Below, piece after piece: positions 23,592 to 31,131 of a stretch of 37,189 nucleotides of DNA. The DNA is from Fimenecus sp045532175 (GTDB taxonomy: Bacteria > Bacillota > Clostridia > Oscillospirales > Acutalibacteraceae): the NCBI GenBank assembly GCA_045532175.1, contig JAZSFK010000027.1, positions 1-37,189 of the forward strand. The letters are read 5' to 3'. Position numbers and translations under genes: made by a program. Numbering within the stretch: position 1 is the first letter of the stretch; every line of letters starts with the position of its first letter. The notes beneath the pieces are model-generated. The model ran no database searches. It was given only the letters and a program-made list of their open reading frames with translations, and was not told the origin of the DNA.

Positions 23592-23896
23592 CTCTTATTC
23601 GCCTTCTTCTTTTTCTCGTCTTTGTGAAGTTCCGGATTATAACGATAGAATATCATACTACCGCCGATAACACCAACGCAATCACTGTTTGTTGCCTCGG
23701 CCAGCTTCTGTGCAATTTCCTTTGGCTTTTCAGGGCTTGTTTCCAAAAGCACCTTAATTTTAATAAGTTCTCTTGCTTTGAGTGCATCGTCAGTCTGCTT
23801 GATAAGTGCATCTGAAATGCCACCCTTGCCAACCTGAAATAATGCAGGGAGAGAATTTGCCTGACCTCTCCAATATGCTCTTTCTTTGCTTGTCAT
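23588..23896 (-). CDS. yhbY: YhbY/CRM-domain RNA-binding protein
   Basis: A 102-residue single CRM-domain protein; relatives associate with pre-50S ribosomal particles. Marks are LTSKERAYWRGQA-type N-terminus (here MTSKERAYWRG), ALFQVGKGGISDALI with the GxxG loop, LIKIKVLLETSPEKP, and VGVIGGSMIFYR at the end, followed by a lysine-rich tail (KKKKANKR). The open frame runs to 23950, but the extra residues come from the hairpin repeat. AGGAGA 6 bases before the ATG at 23896 sets the start. It overlaps nadD by ATGA. Confidence 0.93.
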   Translation of the reverse strand: MTSKERAYWRGQANSLPALFQVGKGGISDALIKQTDDALKARELIKIKVLLETSPEKPKEIAQKLAEATNSDCVGVIGGSMIFYRYNPELHKDEKKKKANKR

Positions 23897-23922
23897 TTGT
23901 TTTCTCCTATTTTTTAATTTTG

Positions 23923-24033
23923 CCTTCCCCCTACGAGGGGAAGGTGGCAAAACGAAGTTTTGACGGAAGGGGGGATTTTTATTCTACCCCCCTCAGTCAG
24001 CTTCGCTGACAGCTCCCCCTCAAGGGTGGAGCC
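23923..24033. repeat. Modular palindromic repeat, copy 3 (half B then half A)
   Basis: Half B: CCTTCCCC...GGGGAAGG hairpin (23923-23944), stem CAAAAC-gaa-GTTTTG, then GACGGAAGGGGGG. Half A: CCCCCCTCAGTC with stem GTCAGC-ttc-GCTGAC (23996-24010), then AGCTCCCCCTC and GGTGGAGCC. The inner GGGGGG/CCCCCC ends can pair across ATTTTTATTCTA. The halves are in the opposite order to copy 1. It lies in the rdgB-yhbY gap. Confidence 0.88.
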
Positions 24034-24036
24034 TAT

Positions 24037-24624
24037 TTATAAATACTTTGGTAATTCTTCTACGAATTTTCTTAATGCGTTTCCACGGTGACTTACTTTA
24101 TCTTTTTCTTCTGCGGTAAGTTCACCGAAAGTTTTGTCCCCCACAAGGAACACCGGGTCATAACCGAATCCACCGTTTCCGTGCACCTCGTGGGCAATTA
24201 TACCCTCGCAAGTGCCACGAACCGTAAAACTTCTTCCGTCAGGGAAACAACAGCAAACACAACTTACAAATCGTGCTGTTCTGTCTTCGTCTGGAACGTC
24301 TTTCATAAGACCTAAAAGTTTCTCGTTATTCTTTGCATCGTTGCCGTGTTCACCACCGAAACGAGCTGAATAAACTCCGGGAGCACCGTCAAGAAAGTCA
24401 ACCATAAGGCCTGAATCGTCTGCAACACAAACCATTCCACTTTCCTTGCATCCGCTATCTGCCTTTAAAAATGCGTTTTCTTCAAATGTCTCGCCTGTTT
24501 CGTCAACATCTGAAAGTTCAATCCCTGCCATTTCAGCAGTTAAAACATTTATTCCGAGAGGCTCAAGAATTCTTTGCAATTCTGCCTGTTTTTTCATATT
24601 ATGAGTGGCGATTAAAAAGTCCAA
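24037..24624 (-). CDS. rdgB: XTP/dITP diphosphatase (RdgB/HAM1 family)
   Basis: A 196-residue pyrophosphatase that removes ITP, XTP and dITP from the nucleotide pool. It has the substrate loop LDFLIATHNMKKQAEL at its start, ETGETFEENAFLKA, the VADDSGLMVDFLDGAPGVYSAR active-site block, and NGGFGYDPVF with the closing SHRGNALRKF. The first residue of the conserved N-terminal strand is encoded by TTG at 24624, preceded by AGAGGGG 5 bases upstream. Starting further upstream (24735) would add a lysine/arginine-rich stretch that is merely the acidic ftsY tail read in another frame. It overlaps ftsY by 26 bases. Confidence 0.93.
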   Translation of the reverse strand: MDFLIATHNMKKQAELQRILEPLGINVLTAEMAGIELSDVDETGETFEENAFLKADSGCKESGMVCVADDSGLMVDFLDGAPGVYSARFGGEHGNDAKNNEKLLGLMKDVPDEDRTARFVSCVCCCFPDGRSFTVRGTCEGIIAHEVHGNGGFGYDPVFLVGDKTFGELTAEEKDKVSHRGNALRKFVEELPKYL

Positions 24625-25750
24625 AGAATCCCCTCTTTTCTTTCTTTTTAGGTTGCTCTTCTTCCTTATGTGGCTCATCCTCTGCCTCAGGCTCTTCAAC
24701 AACCTCTTCAACAATTTCTTCTGTTGCTTCTTCAACAGTTTCTTCTATAATTTCTTCTTCAACTATTTCCTCAACAGGTTCGTCAACTACAACTTCTTCT
24801 GCAATAGGAATAAATTCATCTTCCTCGTCCTTATAGTCAATTCTGTCAAACAATCCGTCAGCAAAAGCCAAAGGTTTGAATGGTTGAAGGTCGTCAATCT
24901 GTTCACCAACACCGATGAATTTAACAGCAATATCAAGCTCGTTCTTGATTGCTAACACAACACCGCCACGAGCAGTACCGTCAAGTTTTGTAAGAACAAT
25001 ACCTGTAATATCTGCAACTGACTTAAATTCACGAGCCTGATTAACTGCGTTCTGACCTGTTGTTGCATCAAGCACCAACAAAACTTCACGGTCAGAATAT
25101 GGCAATTCACGGTCGATAACTCTGTAAATCTTATTAAGCTCGTCCATAAGATTTTTCTTATTATGAAGACGACCTGCTGTATCAATAATGATAATTTCGT
25201 GGTCCCTTGCCTTTGCAGCATTGATTGTATCAAATACAACTGCCGCAGGGTCAGCACCTTCCTTGTGCTTAACAATGTCAACACCTGCACGGTCCGCCCA
25301 GATTTGCAACTGGTCAATAGCAGCGGCACGGAATGTATCAGCAGCACCTAAAACAACCTTTTTGCCCTGTGCCTTATACATAGCAGCCATTTTGCCGATT
25401 GTTGTTGTTTTACCAACACCGTTTACGCCAATAACAAGGATTATGGACGGAACAGTAATAAGTCCCATGTCCTCGCCACCATAAAGCATATCGGCAACGA
25501 TTTCCTTAATCTGCTTACGGATTGCCTCCGCACCTTTTATTTTACCCTTTGCAACCTCTTCACGAAGTCTTTCTGTAATTTCAACAGCAGTTGTAACACC
25601 AACGTCACCCATAACAAGGATTTCTTCAAGCTCCTGATAAAGGTCGTCGGTTACCTCTTCGTCGAAGCTATCGAGCATATCGTCAATAGCTCCTGCCATT
25701 TTATTTCTTGTCTTTGTAAGACCAAAATTGATTTTTTTGAAAATTCCCAT
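24599..25750 (-). CDS. ftsY: Signal recognition particle receptor FtsY, with acidic domain at the C-terminus
   Basis: The 383-residue SRP receptor GTPase that docks ribosome-SRP complexes at the membrane. The N domain spans about 5-95 and the G domain 100-305, with GVNGVGKT at 108-115, DTAGR at 190-194, TKLD at 254-257 and the closing GVGEQIDDLQPF. The usual N-terminal acidic A domain is absent: the protein starts almost at the NG core (MGIFKKINFGLTKTR). Instead a glutamate/valine-rich acidic stretch (307-366) follows the G domain, ending in KKKEKRGFFGLFNR (368-381), which resembles the basic-hydrophobic N-terminal membrane-targeting segment of E. coli FtsY. AAAGGA lies 10 bases before ATG 25750. 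It follows smc, with a repeat between them. Confidence 0.95.
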   Translation of the reverse strand: MGIFKKINFGLTKTRNKMAGAIDDMLDSFDEEVTDDLYQELEEILVMGDVGVTTAVEITERLREEVAKGKIKGAEAIRKQIKEIVADMLYGGEDMGLITVPSIILVIGVNGVGKTTTIGKMAAMYKAQGKKVVLGAADTFRAAAIDQLQIWADRAGVDIVKHKEGADPAAVVFDTINAAKARDHEIIIIDTAGRLHNKKNLMDELNKIYRVIDRELPYSDREVLLVLDATTGQNAVNQAREFKSVADITGIVLTKLDGTARGGVVLAIKNELDIAVKFIGVGEQIDDLQPFKPLAFADGLFDRIDYKDEEDEFIPIAEEVVVDEPVEEIVEEEIIEETVEEATEEIVEEVVEEPEAEDEPHKEEEQPKKKEKRGFFGLFNRHS

Positions 25751-25783
25751 AGGTAATATCCTTTCCATAGAGAAGATATTTTT

Positions 25784-25896
25784 CCTCCCTCCATGAGGGA
25801 GGTGTCTGCGACAGCAGACGGAGGGAGCTTTGCGAACACTTTATTAACTCCCTCAGTCAAATCCTACGCATTTGCCAGCTCCCTCAATGAGGGAGC
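25784..25896. repeat. Modular palindromic repeat, copy 4 (half B then half A, CTCCCTC subtype)
   Basis: Half B: CCTCCCTC-cat-GAGGGAGG, stem GTCTGC-gaca-GCAGAC (25804-25819), then GGAGGGAG. Half A: CTCCCTCAGTC, stem CAAAT-cctacgc-ATTTG (25858-25874), then GCTCCCTC-aat-GAGGGAGC. The architecture equals copy 3 but the GC-rich arms are a different, shorter subtype. It occupies most of the smc-ftsY gap and ends 9 bases from smc. Confidence 0.88.
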
Positions 25897-25904
25897 GTTA
25901 ATCT

Positions 25905-28900
25905 TTATGCCAAACCTAACTTTCTAGCCATTTCGGCTGTTTTAAGTTCAAGTATTTTTGATACGCCTTCTTCTTGCATTGTAACACCATAAAGCATATC
26001 TGCTTCTTCCATTGTACCACGACGGTGAGTAATGAGAATAAACTGTGTATTCTTTGTCATTCTTCTTACATACTGAGCATAACGGACAACGTTAACGTCG
26101 TCAAGTGCTGCTTCAACCTCGTCAAAAATTACAAATGGTGCCGGTGTAACCTTAAGAATTGCGAAAAGAAGTGCGATAGCAGAAAGTCCCTTTTCACCAC
26201 CTGAAAGCAGGTTGATGTTCTGAACATTCTTGCCCGGTGGCTGAACCTTGATTTCAATGTCACATTCAAGGACATTCATTTCGTCCTCAAGGACTAATTC
26301 TGCCTTACCGCCACCAAAAAGTTCTGCAAATGTTTCGCCGAATGAAACATTGATTTTCTGGAACTGTTCTCGGAACTGAATACTCATCTTTGTTGTTAAT
26401 TCATCAATGAGTTTAATAAGCTCTGCCTTTGACTTTTCAACGTCACCGATTTGCTCGGACATAAATTCGTATCTTTCAGATACTTCCTTGTATTCATCAA
26501 TAGCAGAAACATTAACTGAACCAAGTCCACGAATTTCGTTTTTGAGTGCCGAAAGTCTTGTTCTTGCATCACCGATATTCTCAATAACAATCTGTAACGC
26601 AATAGCCTCACGTCTTGTCAACTGATATTCGTCGTAGAGTTTTGAGTTATATTCCTCATACTCTGTAAGCATTGCTGCTTTTCTTTCTTCAAGGCGAACA
26701 AGTTCACCGCTTACTCTTTCTCTTTCAGATGCTTTTTCCTTTTCAAGATTTCTTAAATCTGTGCTTTCTTTTTCTAACTGTGCACGAGAATCAAGCAATT
26801 CGTCAACATTTGTCTTTGCATCTGTGCACTGCTTACGGAGTTCGTCCGCAGATGCTTTAAGGCTTTCAATGTCCTTTGTAAGCCAGATGTTTTTATTCTT
26901 GAATGTTTCGATTTCTGCATCGAGTTCACCAAGTCTGTCAGAATGTGAACCTTTAAGAATATTTAAGCGACGGATATTATCGTCCGCTGACTCAATATCC
27001 TTTTGGAAGCCAAGGATTTCTAATCTGATTTGTTCAGCCTTTGTGCCTAATTCCTCACGGACAAGAGAAAGGCTTTCTCTGTCACCGCTGACTGCTTCAA
27101 GGCTCTTTTCCTTTTCAGCAATTTCAGTTGTGAGTTCACTGACTTTATTTTTTGCCACAAGACTGTCTGTATTTATTTTTTCAATTCGTTCGTTGAGTAT
27201 TCTTTCCTCATCAATGAGTTCACTCACTCCGCCTGAAGAGGATTCATACTGTTGAACAGCAAGGTTATATTCACCCTCAAGACGGATTTTCTCTTCATTT
27301 GCAGAGAGAATGTCACCCTCAATGCCGTTAAGGTCGGCAACGGCAGATGCCAAATCCTCTGAAATCATTTTTTCCTGGATAAGGAGTGAATCTTTTTTGC
27401 TCTTTAAATCGTCAACAGCTTTTGTAAGCTTTTCAATTTCGTTAGAACGGCTTAACATTCCAACACCCTGAGCCTTACTACCACCTGTCATTGAACCGCC
27501 AGCATTGATAACCTGACCATCCAATGTAACGATTTTAAACCTGTTTTTATATTTCTTTGCCATAGCGATGGCAGAATCCATATCCTCGCAAACAACTGTT
27601 TTGCCGAGAAGGTTTTCGATGATGTCACGGTATTTTTTATCAGCACCAACGAGGTCGGATGCGATACTTACAAAGCCATAAGCATCGTCAAGGTCTTTTT
27701 CATCAAGACTTCTTGATTTAATTGCAGTAAGTGGTAAGAATGTTGCACGTCCACCGCGAGACTCCTTAAGGAATGAAATTGCTCGTTTTGCATCAGTTTC
27801 GTTATCAACAACAATGTTCTGAAGTGCAACACCAAGGGCAGTTTCAACTGCAACTGAATATTTATCCTTAACAGTTATAAGCTGTGAAAGTGGGCCGTGG
27901 ATACCGTTTAATGCACCACGTTTACTTTCTTTCATAACGCTACGAACCGAACCCTGATAACCCTCCATATTCTTTTCAAGGTCGTCAAGAATTCTGATTC
28001 GCTCATTCTTACGGTCAATTTCACTGTCAAGGGCAGCGATTTCTGCTTTTATCTTATCATTCTTCTGAGTTCTTGTTTCAACCTTTATACGGTATCCGTC
28101 AACTGCATTTTTATATTCATTGATTTTTTCAATGCAATCATCAAGTTCTTTTTTCGCACTGTTTTTCTGTTCTTCCAATGTCAAAACAATCTCCTTGCGA
28201 TTACCTAAAAGGTCATCAATGGCAGAAATTCTTGTTCTGATTTCTTCAGTCTGTGAATTTGCAGTTTCGCTGATAACACGATTATCTGCAAGGCTGACTG
28301 TAAGAATGGAAATTTCCTTTGCAAGTTCTGCGGCAACAGTTGCAAACTCATTGTTTTCAACCTGCAGTTTTTCGATTTCTTCAATCTGTGCTTGCAACTT
28401 CTTATTTGCTTCATCAAGACTTGCCTGTGATTTTGATTTCTGCTCTTCTGTTTCAGCAATTTGCGTATCAAGGTCTGCATCGTCCGTACTTGCAAGCAAT
28501 TTATCTTTTTCGAGTCTTTCGACAGACTCTGTATTATGTAAAATTGAGTTTTCGTAAACCTTTGCCTGTGCTTCAAGTTCACTTGCCTGTTCTTCAAAAT
28601 GAGATGTTGATGAACGTACCTCTTCAATCTTTACATTAATTTCGTGAGTCTTTTCGATAATATCGTTCATCTTCTGCTCAATTTCTTCAAGTTGCCTTTG
28701 AGCGTCTTTATACTGAACGGTTGAAATGTCAATTTTTCTGTCCTGTTCCTTTAGTTTTTCCTGTGTCTTTTCAATATTGTGGAGCCAGATTCCGATTTCA
28801 AGATTTTTTCTTTCCTCGGCAAGAATCAGGAATTTCTGTGCCTTTTCACTCTGGGTTTTAAGTGGGCCGACACGGCTTTCAAGTTCACTTAAAATATCTC

Positions 28901-29474
28901 TTAAACGAACGAGATTTTCCTCAGCCTGTGAAAGTCGTTTGAGTGCGTCGTGTCTTTTATAACGGAAATGGGAAATACCTGCTGCTTCTTCAAACATTTC
29001 ACGACGTTCACCTGATTTTGAAGAAATAAGTTCGGCAATCTTGCCCTGACTGACCATTGAATAACCGTCACGGCCAAGACCTGTATCCATAAACAATTCG
29101 TTGATATCTCGAAGTCTTACACTTTCGCCGTTGATTTTATATTCACTATCACCACTACGATAAAAACGACGGGTAATGTTAACTTCATCATTATCATTAC
29201 CAAGTGTGCGGTCTGTGTTATCAAGACAGAGAGTTACCTCCGCAAAACCGGTTGCCTTACGAAGTTTTGTACCGCTGAAAATAACATCTTCCATTTTTGA
29301 ACCGCGCAGGCTCTTTGTGGACTGTTCACCAAGCACCCAACGTACTGCATCAGAGATATTACTCTTACCGCTACCGTTAGGACCAACAACACCCGTTATT
29401 CCCTTATTAAATTGAAGTACTGTTTTGTCAGGACAGGACTTGAAGCCCTGCATAGTGATTGATTTTAATATCAT
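25905..29474 (-). CDS. smc: Chromosome segregation ATPase SMC
   Basis: The 1189-residue core of bacterial condensin, which forms dimers that extrude and organise chromosomal DNA with ScpA and ScpB. Walker A is at 31-38 (GPNGSGKS) and the N-terminal head continues to about 170. A long coiled coil leads to the hinge at about 500-690 (MEGYQGSVRSVM, and GGSMTGGSKAQG near its end). A second coiled coil returns to the C-terminal head with the ABC signature LSGGEK (1090-1095), Walker B FVIFDEVEAALDD with D1118-E1119, and the ITHRRGTME switch. The ATG overlaps the stop of the radical SAM gene by 4 bases (ATGA). scpA and scpB are not in this window. Confidence 0.98.
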   Translation of the reverse strand: MILKSITMQGFKSCPDKTVLQFNKGITGVVGPNGSGKSNISDAVRWVLGEQSTKSLRGSKMEDVIFSGTKLRKATGFAEVTLCLDNTDRTLGNDNDEVNITRRFYRSGDSEYKINGESVRLRDINELFMDTGLGRDGYSMVSQGKIAELISSKSGERREMFEEAAGISHFRYKRHDALKRLSQAEENLVRLRDILSELESRVGPLKTQSEKAQKFLILAEERKNLEIGIWLHNIEKTQEKLKEQDRKIDISTVQYKDAQRQLEEIEQKMNDIIEKTHEINVKIEEVRSSTSHFEEQASELEAQAKVYENSILHNTESVERLEKDKLLASTDDADLDTQIAETEEQKSKSQASLDEANKKLQAQIEEIEKLQVENNEFATVAAELAKEISILTVSLADNRVISETANSQTEEIRTRISAIDDLLGNRKEIVLTLEEQKNSAKKELDDCIEKINEYKNAVDGYRIKVETRTQKNDKIKAEIAALDSEIDRKNERIRILDDLEKNMEGYQGSVRSVMKESKRGALNGIHGPLSQLITVKDKYSVAVETALGVALQNIVVDNETDAKRAISFLKESRGGRATFLPLTAIKSRSLDEKDLDDAYGFVSIASDLVGADKKYRDIIENLLGKTVVCEDMDSAIAMAKKYKNRFKIVTLDGQVINAGGSMTGGSKAQGVGMLSRSNEIEKLTKAVDDLKSKKDSLLIQEKMISEDLASAVADLNGIEGDILSANEEKIRLEGEYNLAVQQYESSSGGVSELIDEERILNERIEKINTDSLVAKNKVSELTTEIAEKEKSLEAVSGDRESLSLVREELGTKAEQIRLEILGFQKDIESADDNIRRLNILKGSHSDRLGELDAEIETFKNKNIWLTKDIESLKASADELRKQCTDAKTNVDELLDSRAQLEKESTDLRNLEKEKASERERVSGELVRLEERKAAMLTEYEEYNSKLYDEYQLTRREAIALQIVIENIGDARTRLSALKNEIRGLGSVNVSAIDEYKEVSERYEFMSEQIGDVEKSKAELIKLIDELTTKMSIQFREQFQKINVSFGETFAELFGGGKAELVLEDEMNVLECDIEIKVQPPGKNVQNINLLSGGEKGLSAIALLFAILKVTPAPFVIFDEVEAALDDVNVVRYAQYVRRMTKNTQFILITHRRGTMEEADMLYGVTMQEEGVSKILELKTAEMARKLGLA

Positions 29475-30469
29475 TCCACATCTACCTCAATCTCATATCT
29501 TTCTAAATTTTCTTTACCCTTTATTATACAACTAAATCCTTGATTTTTCAATGCTTTTTCGTTTCTTTTCTGCTGTCCTTTTGCCTTTGAAAGCGCTTTA
29601 TTGTCAACAAAAATGTGATATATGTAATTTTTGTCTTTTCCCTCTAGTTTTTCAAGAATTTTTGAAAGATAAATATGCCCCTCACAAAGCTCACGGAAGG
29701 CAGGATGATACCCACCACCAAGCATATCTCCCTCAACGGTTTCGCTGCTGTGAAGTCCTAATTTGATAACCTTAACACCCTCATTTTCAAACATCTGTAA
29801 AAGGTCGGCACACAGAGGTACACTTTCTTCTGCTGTCGGTGCTTTATACTCACCTTTTTTTAACAAATCTCCCAAATGAGTGTTTTTAAGGACTACTGTC
29901 GGATAAATTCTTACTGTATCAGGTTGTAATTTTATGATTTCTCTTGCCGTCTGCAAATCTTTTTCTAAATCACTTTTATAAAGCCCCGTCATCATCTGCA
30001 AACCCAATTCAAAACCATACTCTTTTATAAGGGCAGATGCTCGTATTACATCATCGGATGTGTGACCTCGACGATTAGCCGAAAGCACATCATCATCCAT
30101 ACTCTGTGCACCTAATTCAATGGCGGTTACACCATAGTTTTTAAGGACTTCAAGTACCTCTTTACTGATGCAATCAGGACGGGTTGACACCCTTATTCCC
30201 GCAAAAGAATGAGTATCTAAAAAATGCTTTGCGGCGGTTAAAAGAGAAACCATATAATCCCTTTCAATCGCCGTAAAACTGCCGCCAAAAAATGCTATTT
30301 CTGTATTTTTCGGGTCAATATTATTTTCTAAAGCTGTCTGCACCGTTTTTTCAACATCCAAAGGTGTTGCAGGTGCAATTTGTCCGCTGATTGCCCTTTG
30401 ATTACAAAAACTGCAATCGTTGGGACAACCCTTATGCGGTACAAAAATACTTATATTTGCGTGACTCAT
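29471..30469 (-). CDS. Radical SAM protein, Elp3-like (COG1243 type, no acetyltransferase domain)
   Basis: A 332-residue radical SAM enzyme with its [4Fe-4S] cysteines at C15-x3-C19-x2-C22 (KGCPNDCSFCNQ), GG motif IAFFGGSFTAI, and the barrel strands VSTRPDCI and GAQSMDDDVLSANRRGH, which resemble the radical SAM half of Elp3. The C-terminal GNAT domain of true Elp3 is missing. The spacing is CX3CX2C as in the usual radical SAM site. The function is not known to me; its fixed place between rnc and smc in Clostridia suggests a tRNA- or ribosome-related role but does not prove it. It overlaps both neighbours by ATGA. Confidence 0.85.
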   Translation of the reverse strand: MSHANISIFVPHKGCPNDCSFCNQRAISGQIAPATPLDVEKTVQTALENNIDPKNTEIAFFGGSFTAIERDYMVSLLTAAKHFLDTHSFAGIRVSTRPDCISKEVLEVLKNYGVTAIELGAQSMDDDVLSANRRGHTSDDVIRASALIKEYGFELGLQMMTGLYKSDLEKDLQTAREIIKLQPDTVRIYPTVVLKNTHLGDLLKKGEYKAPTAEESVPLCADLLQMFENEGVKVIKLGLHSSETVEGDMLGGGYHPAFRELCEGHIYLSKILEKLEGKDKNYIYHIFVDNKALSKAKGQQKRNEKALKNQGFSCIIKGKENLERYEIEVDVE

Positions 30470-31131
30470 AGTCCCATTAACTCCAACGCAGATTTTGCTG
30501 CTTCCTGCTCGGCCTTTTTCTTGCTTCTGCCTATACCTCTGCCAATCACATTACTGTTCATGTGAATTTCAACAATAAACTCCTTGTTGTGGTCAGGTCC
30601 GCTTTCACCAACAACAACATATTCGAATTTCTCCGTCGGATTCTGCTGTAAAACCTCTTGCAGAGTGCTTTTATAATCCTTGAAAACCGGTTTTTCTTCT
30701 GATGAAATCTCAATAAACGGCAAGACAAATTTCTTTGCTTCTTCTATTCCGCCATCAAGATAAATTGCAGCAATAACAGCCTCAAAGGCATCCGAAACCA
30801 CGGACGGACGCTGTCTTCCACCCGTATGCTCCTCGCCACGTCCCAACAGAATCATATCCCCTAAACCAATCTTTTCAGCATATCCGAAAAGGGTTTTTTC
30901 ACAAACGGCATAAGCACGTTTTTTCGTAAGTTCACCCTCTTGCTTGTTTTTATAATGCTCAAAAAGGTATTCGGCAGTAATAAAGCCTAAAACAGAGTCG
31001 CCTAAAAACTCAAGTCTTTCATTATCAAGCCCTGTTCCCTTTTCATTGGCATAGGAGGAGTGAGTCAATGCTCGTTTAAGCAAAGACTTATCCTTAAACT
31101 CATATCCGATTTTTTGTTCAAAATCAGTCAT
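30466..31131 (-). CDS. rnc: Ribonuclease III
   Basis: A 221-residue endonuclease that cuts double-stranded RNA, processing 30S precursor rRNA and some mRNAs. The catalytic motif NERLEFLGDSVLG is present, with HSSYANE upstream and the second acidic cluster in SVVSDAFEAVIAAIYLDGG. The double-stranded RNA-binding domain covers the last 70 residues (DYKSTLQEVLQQ...RSKKKAEQEAAKSALELMG). An in-frame GTG lies at 31140, but AGGTGA is placed 5 bases before the ATG at 31131, which I prefer. The start overlaps the trmFO end by 8 bases and the stop overlaps the radical SAM gene by 4. Confidence 0.97.
   Translation of the reverse strand: MTDFEQKIGYEFKDKSLLKRALTHSSYANEKGTGLDNERLEFLGDSVLGFITAEYLFEHYKNKQEGELTKKRAYAVCEKTLFGYAEKIGLGDMILLGRGEEHTGGRQRPSVVSDAFEAVIAAIYLDGGIEEAKKFVLPFIEISSEEKPVFKDYKSTLQEVLQQNPTEKFEYVVVGESGPDHNKEFIVEIHMNSNVIGRGIGRSKKKAEQEAAKSALELMGL

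Noticed and set aside
23806..24009. 67-codon plus-strand frame, and the extended N-terminus of the yhbY frame up to 23950
   Set aside because: Both run through hairpin copy 3. The yhbY start at 23896 has a good AGGAGA site and matches its family.
24471..24955. Serine- and phenylalanine-rich plus-strand frames opposite the ftsY tail
   Set aside because: They are the antisense of the glutamate/valine repeats (GAA, GTT) and of the 5' half of rdgB; low complexity and no start signals.
26761..27255. 164-codon plus-strand frame within smc
   Set aside because: It is an antisense frame over the SMC coiled coil, rich in Ser/Phe/Leu as expected from reversed Glu/Lys codons.
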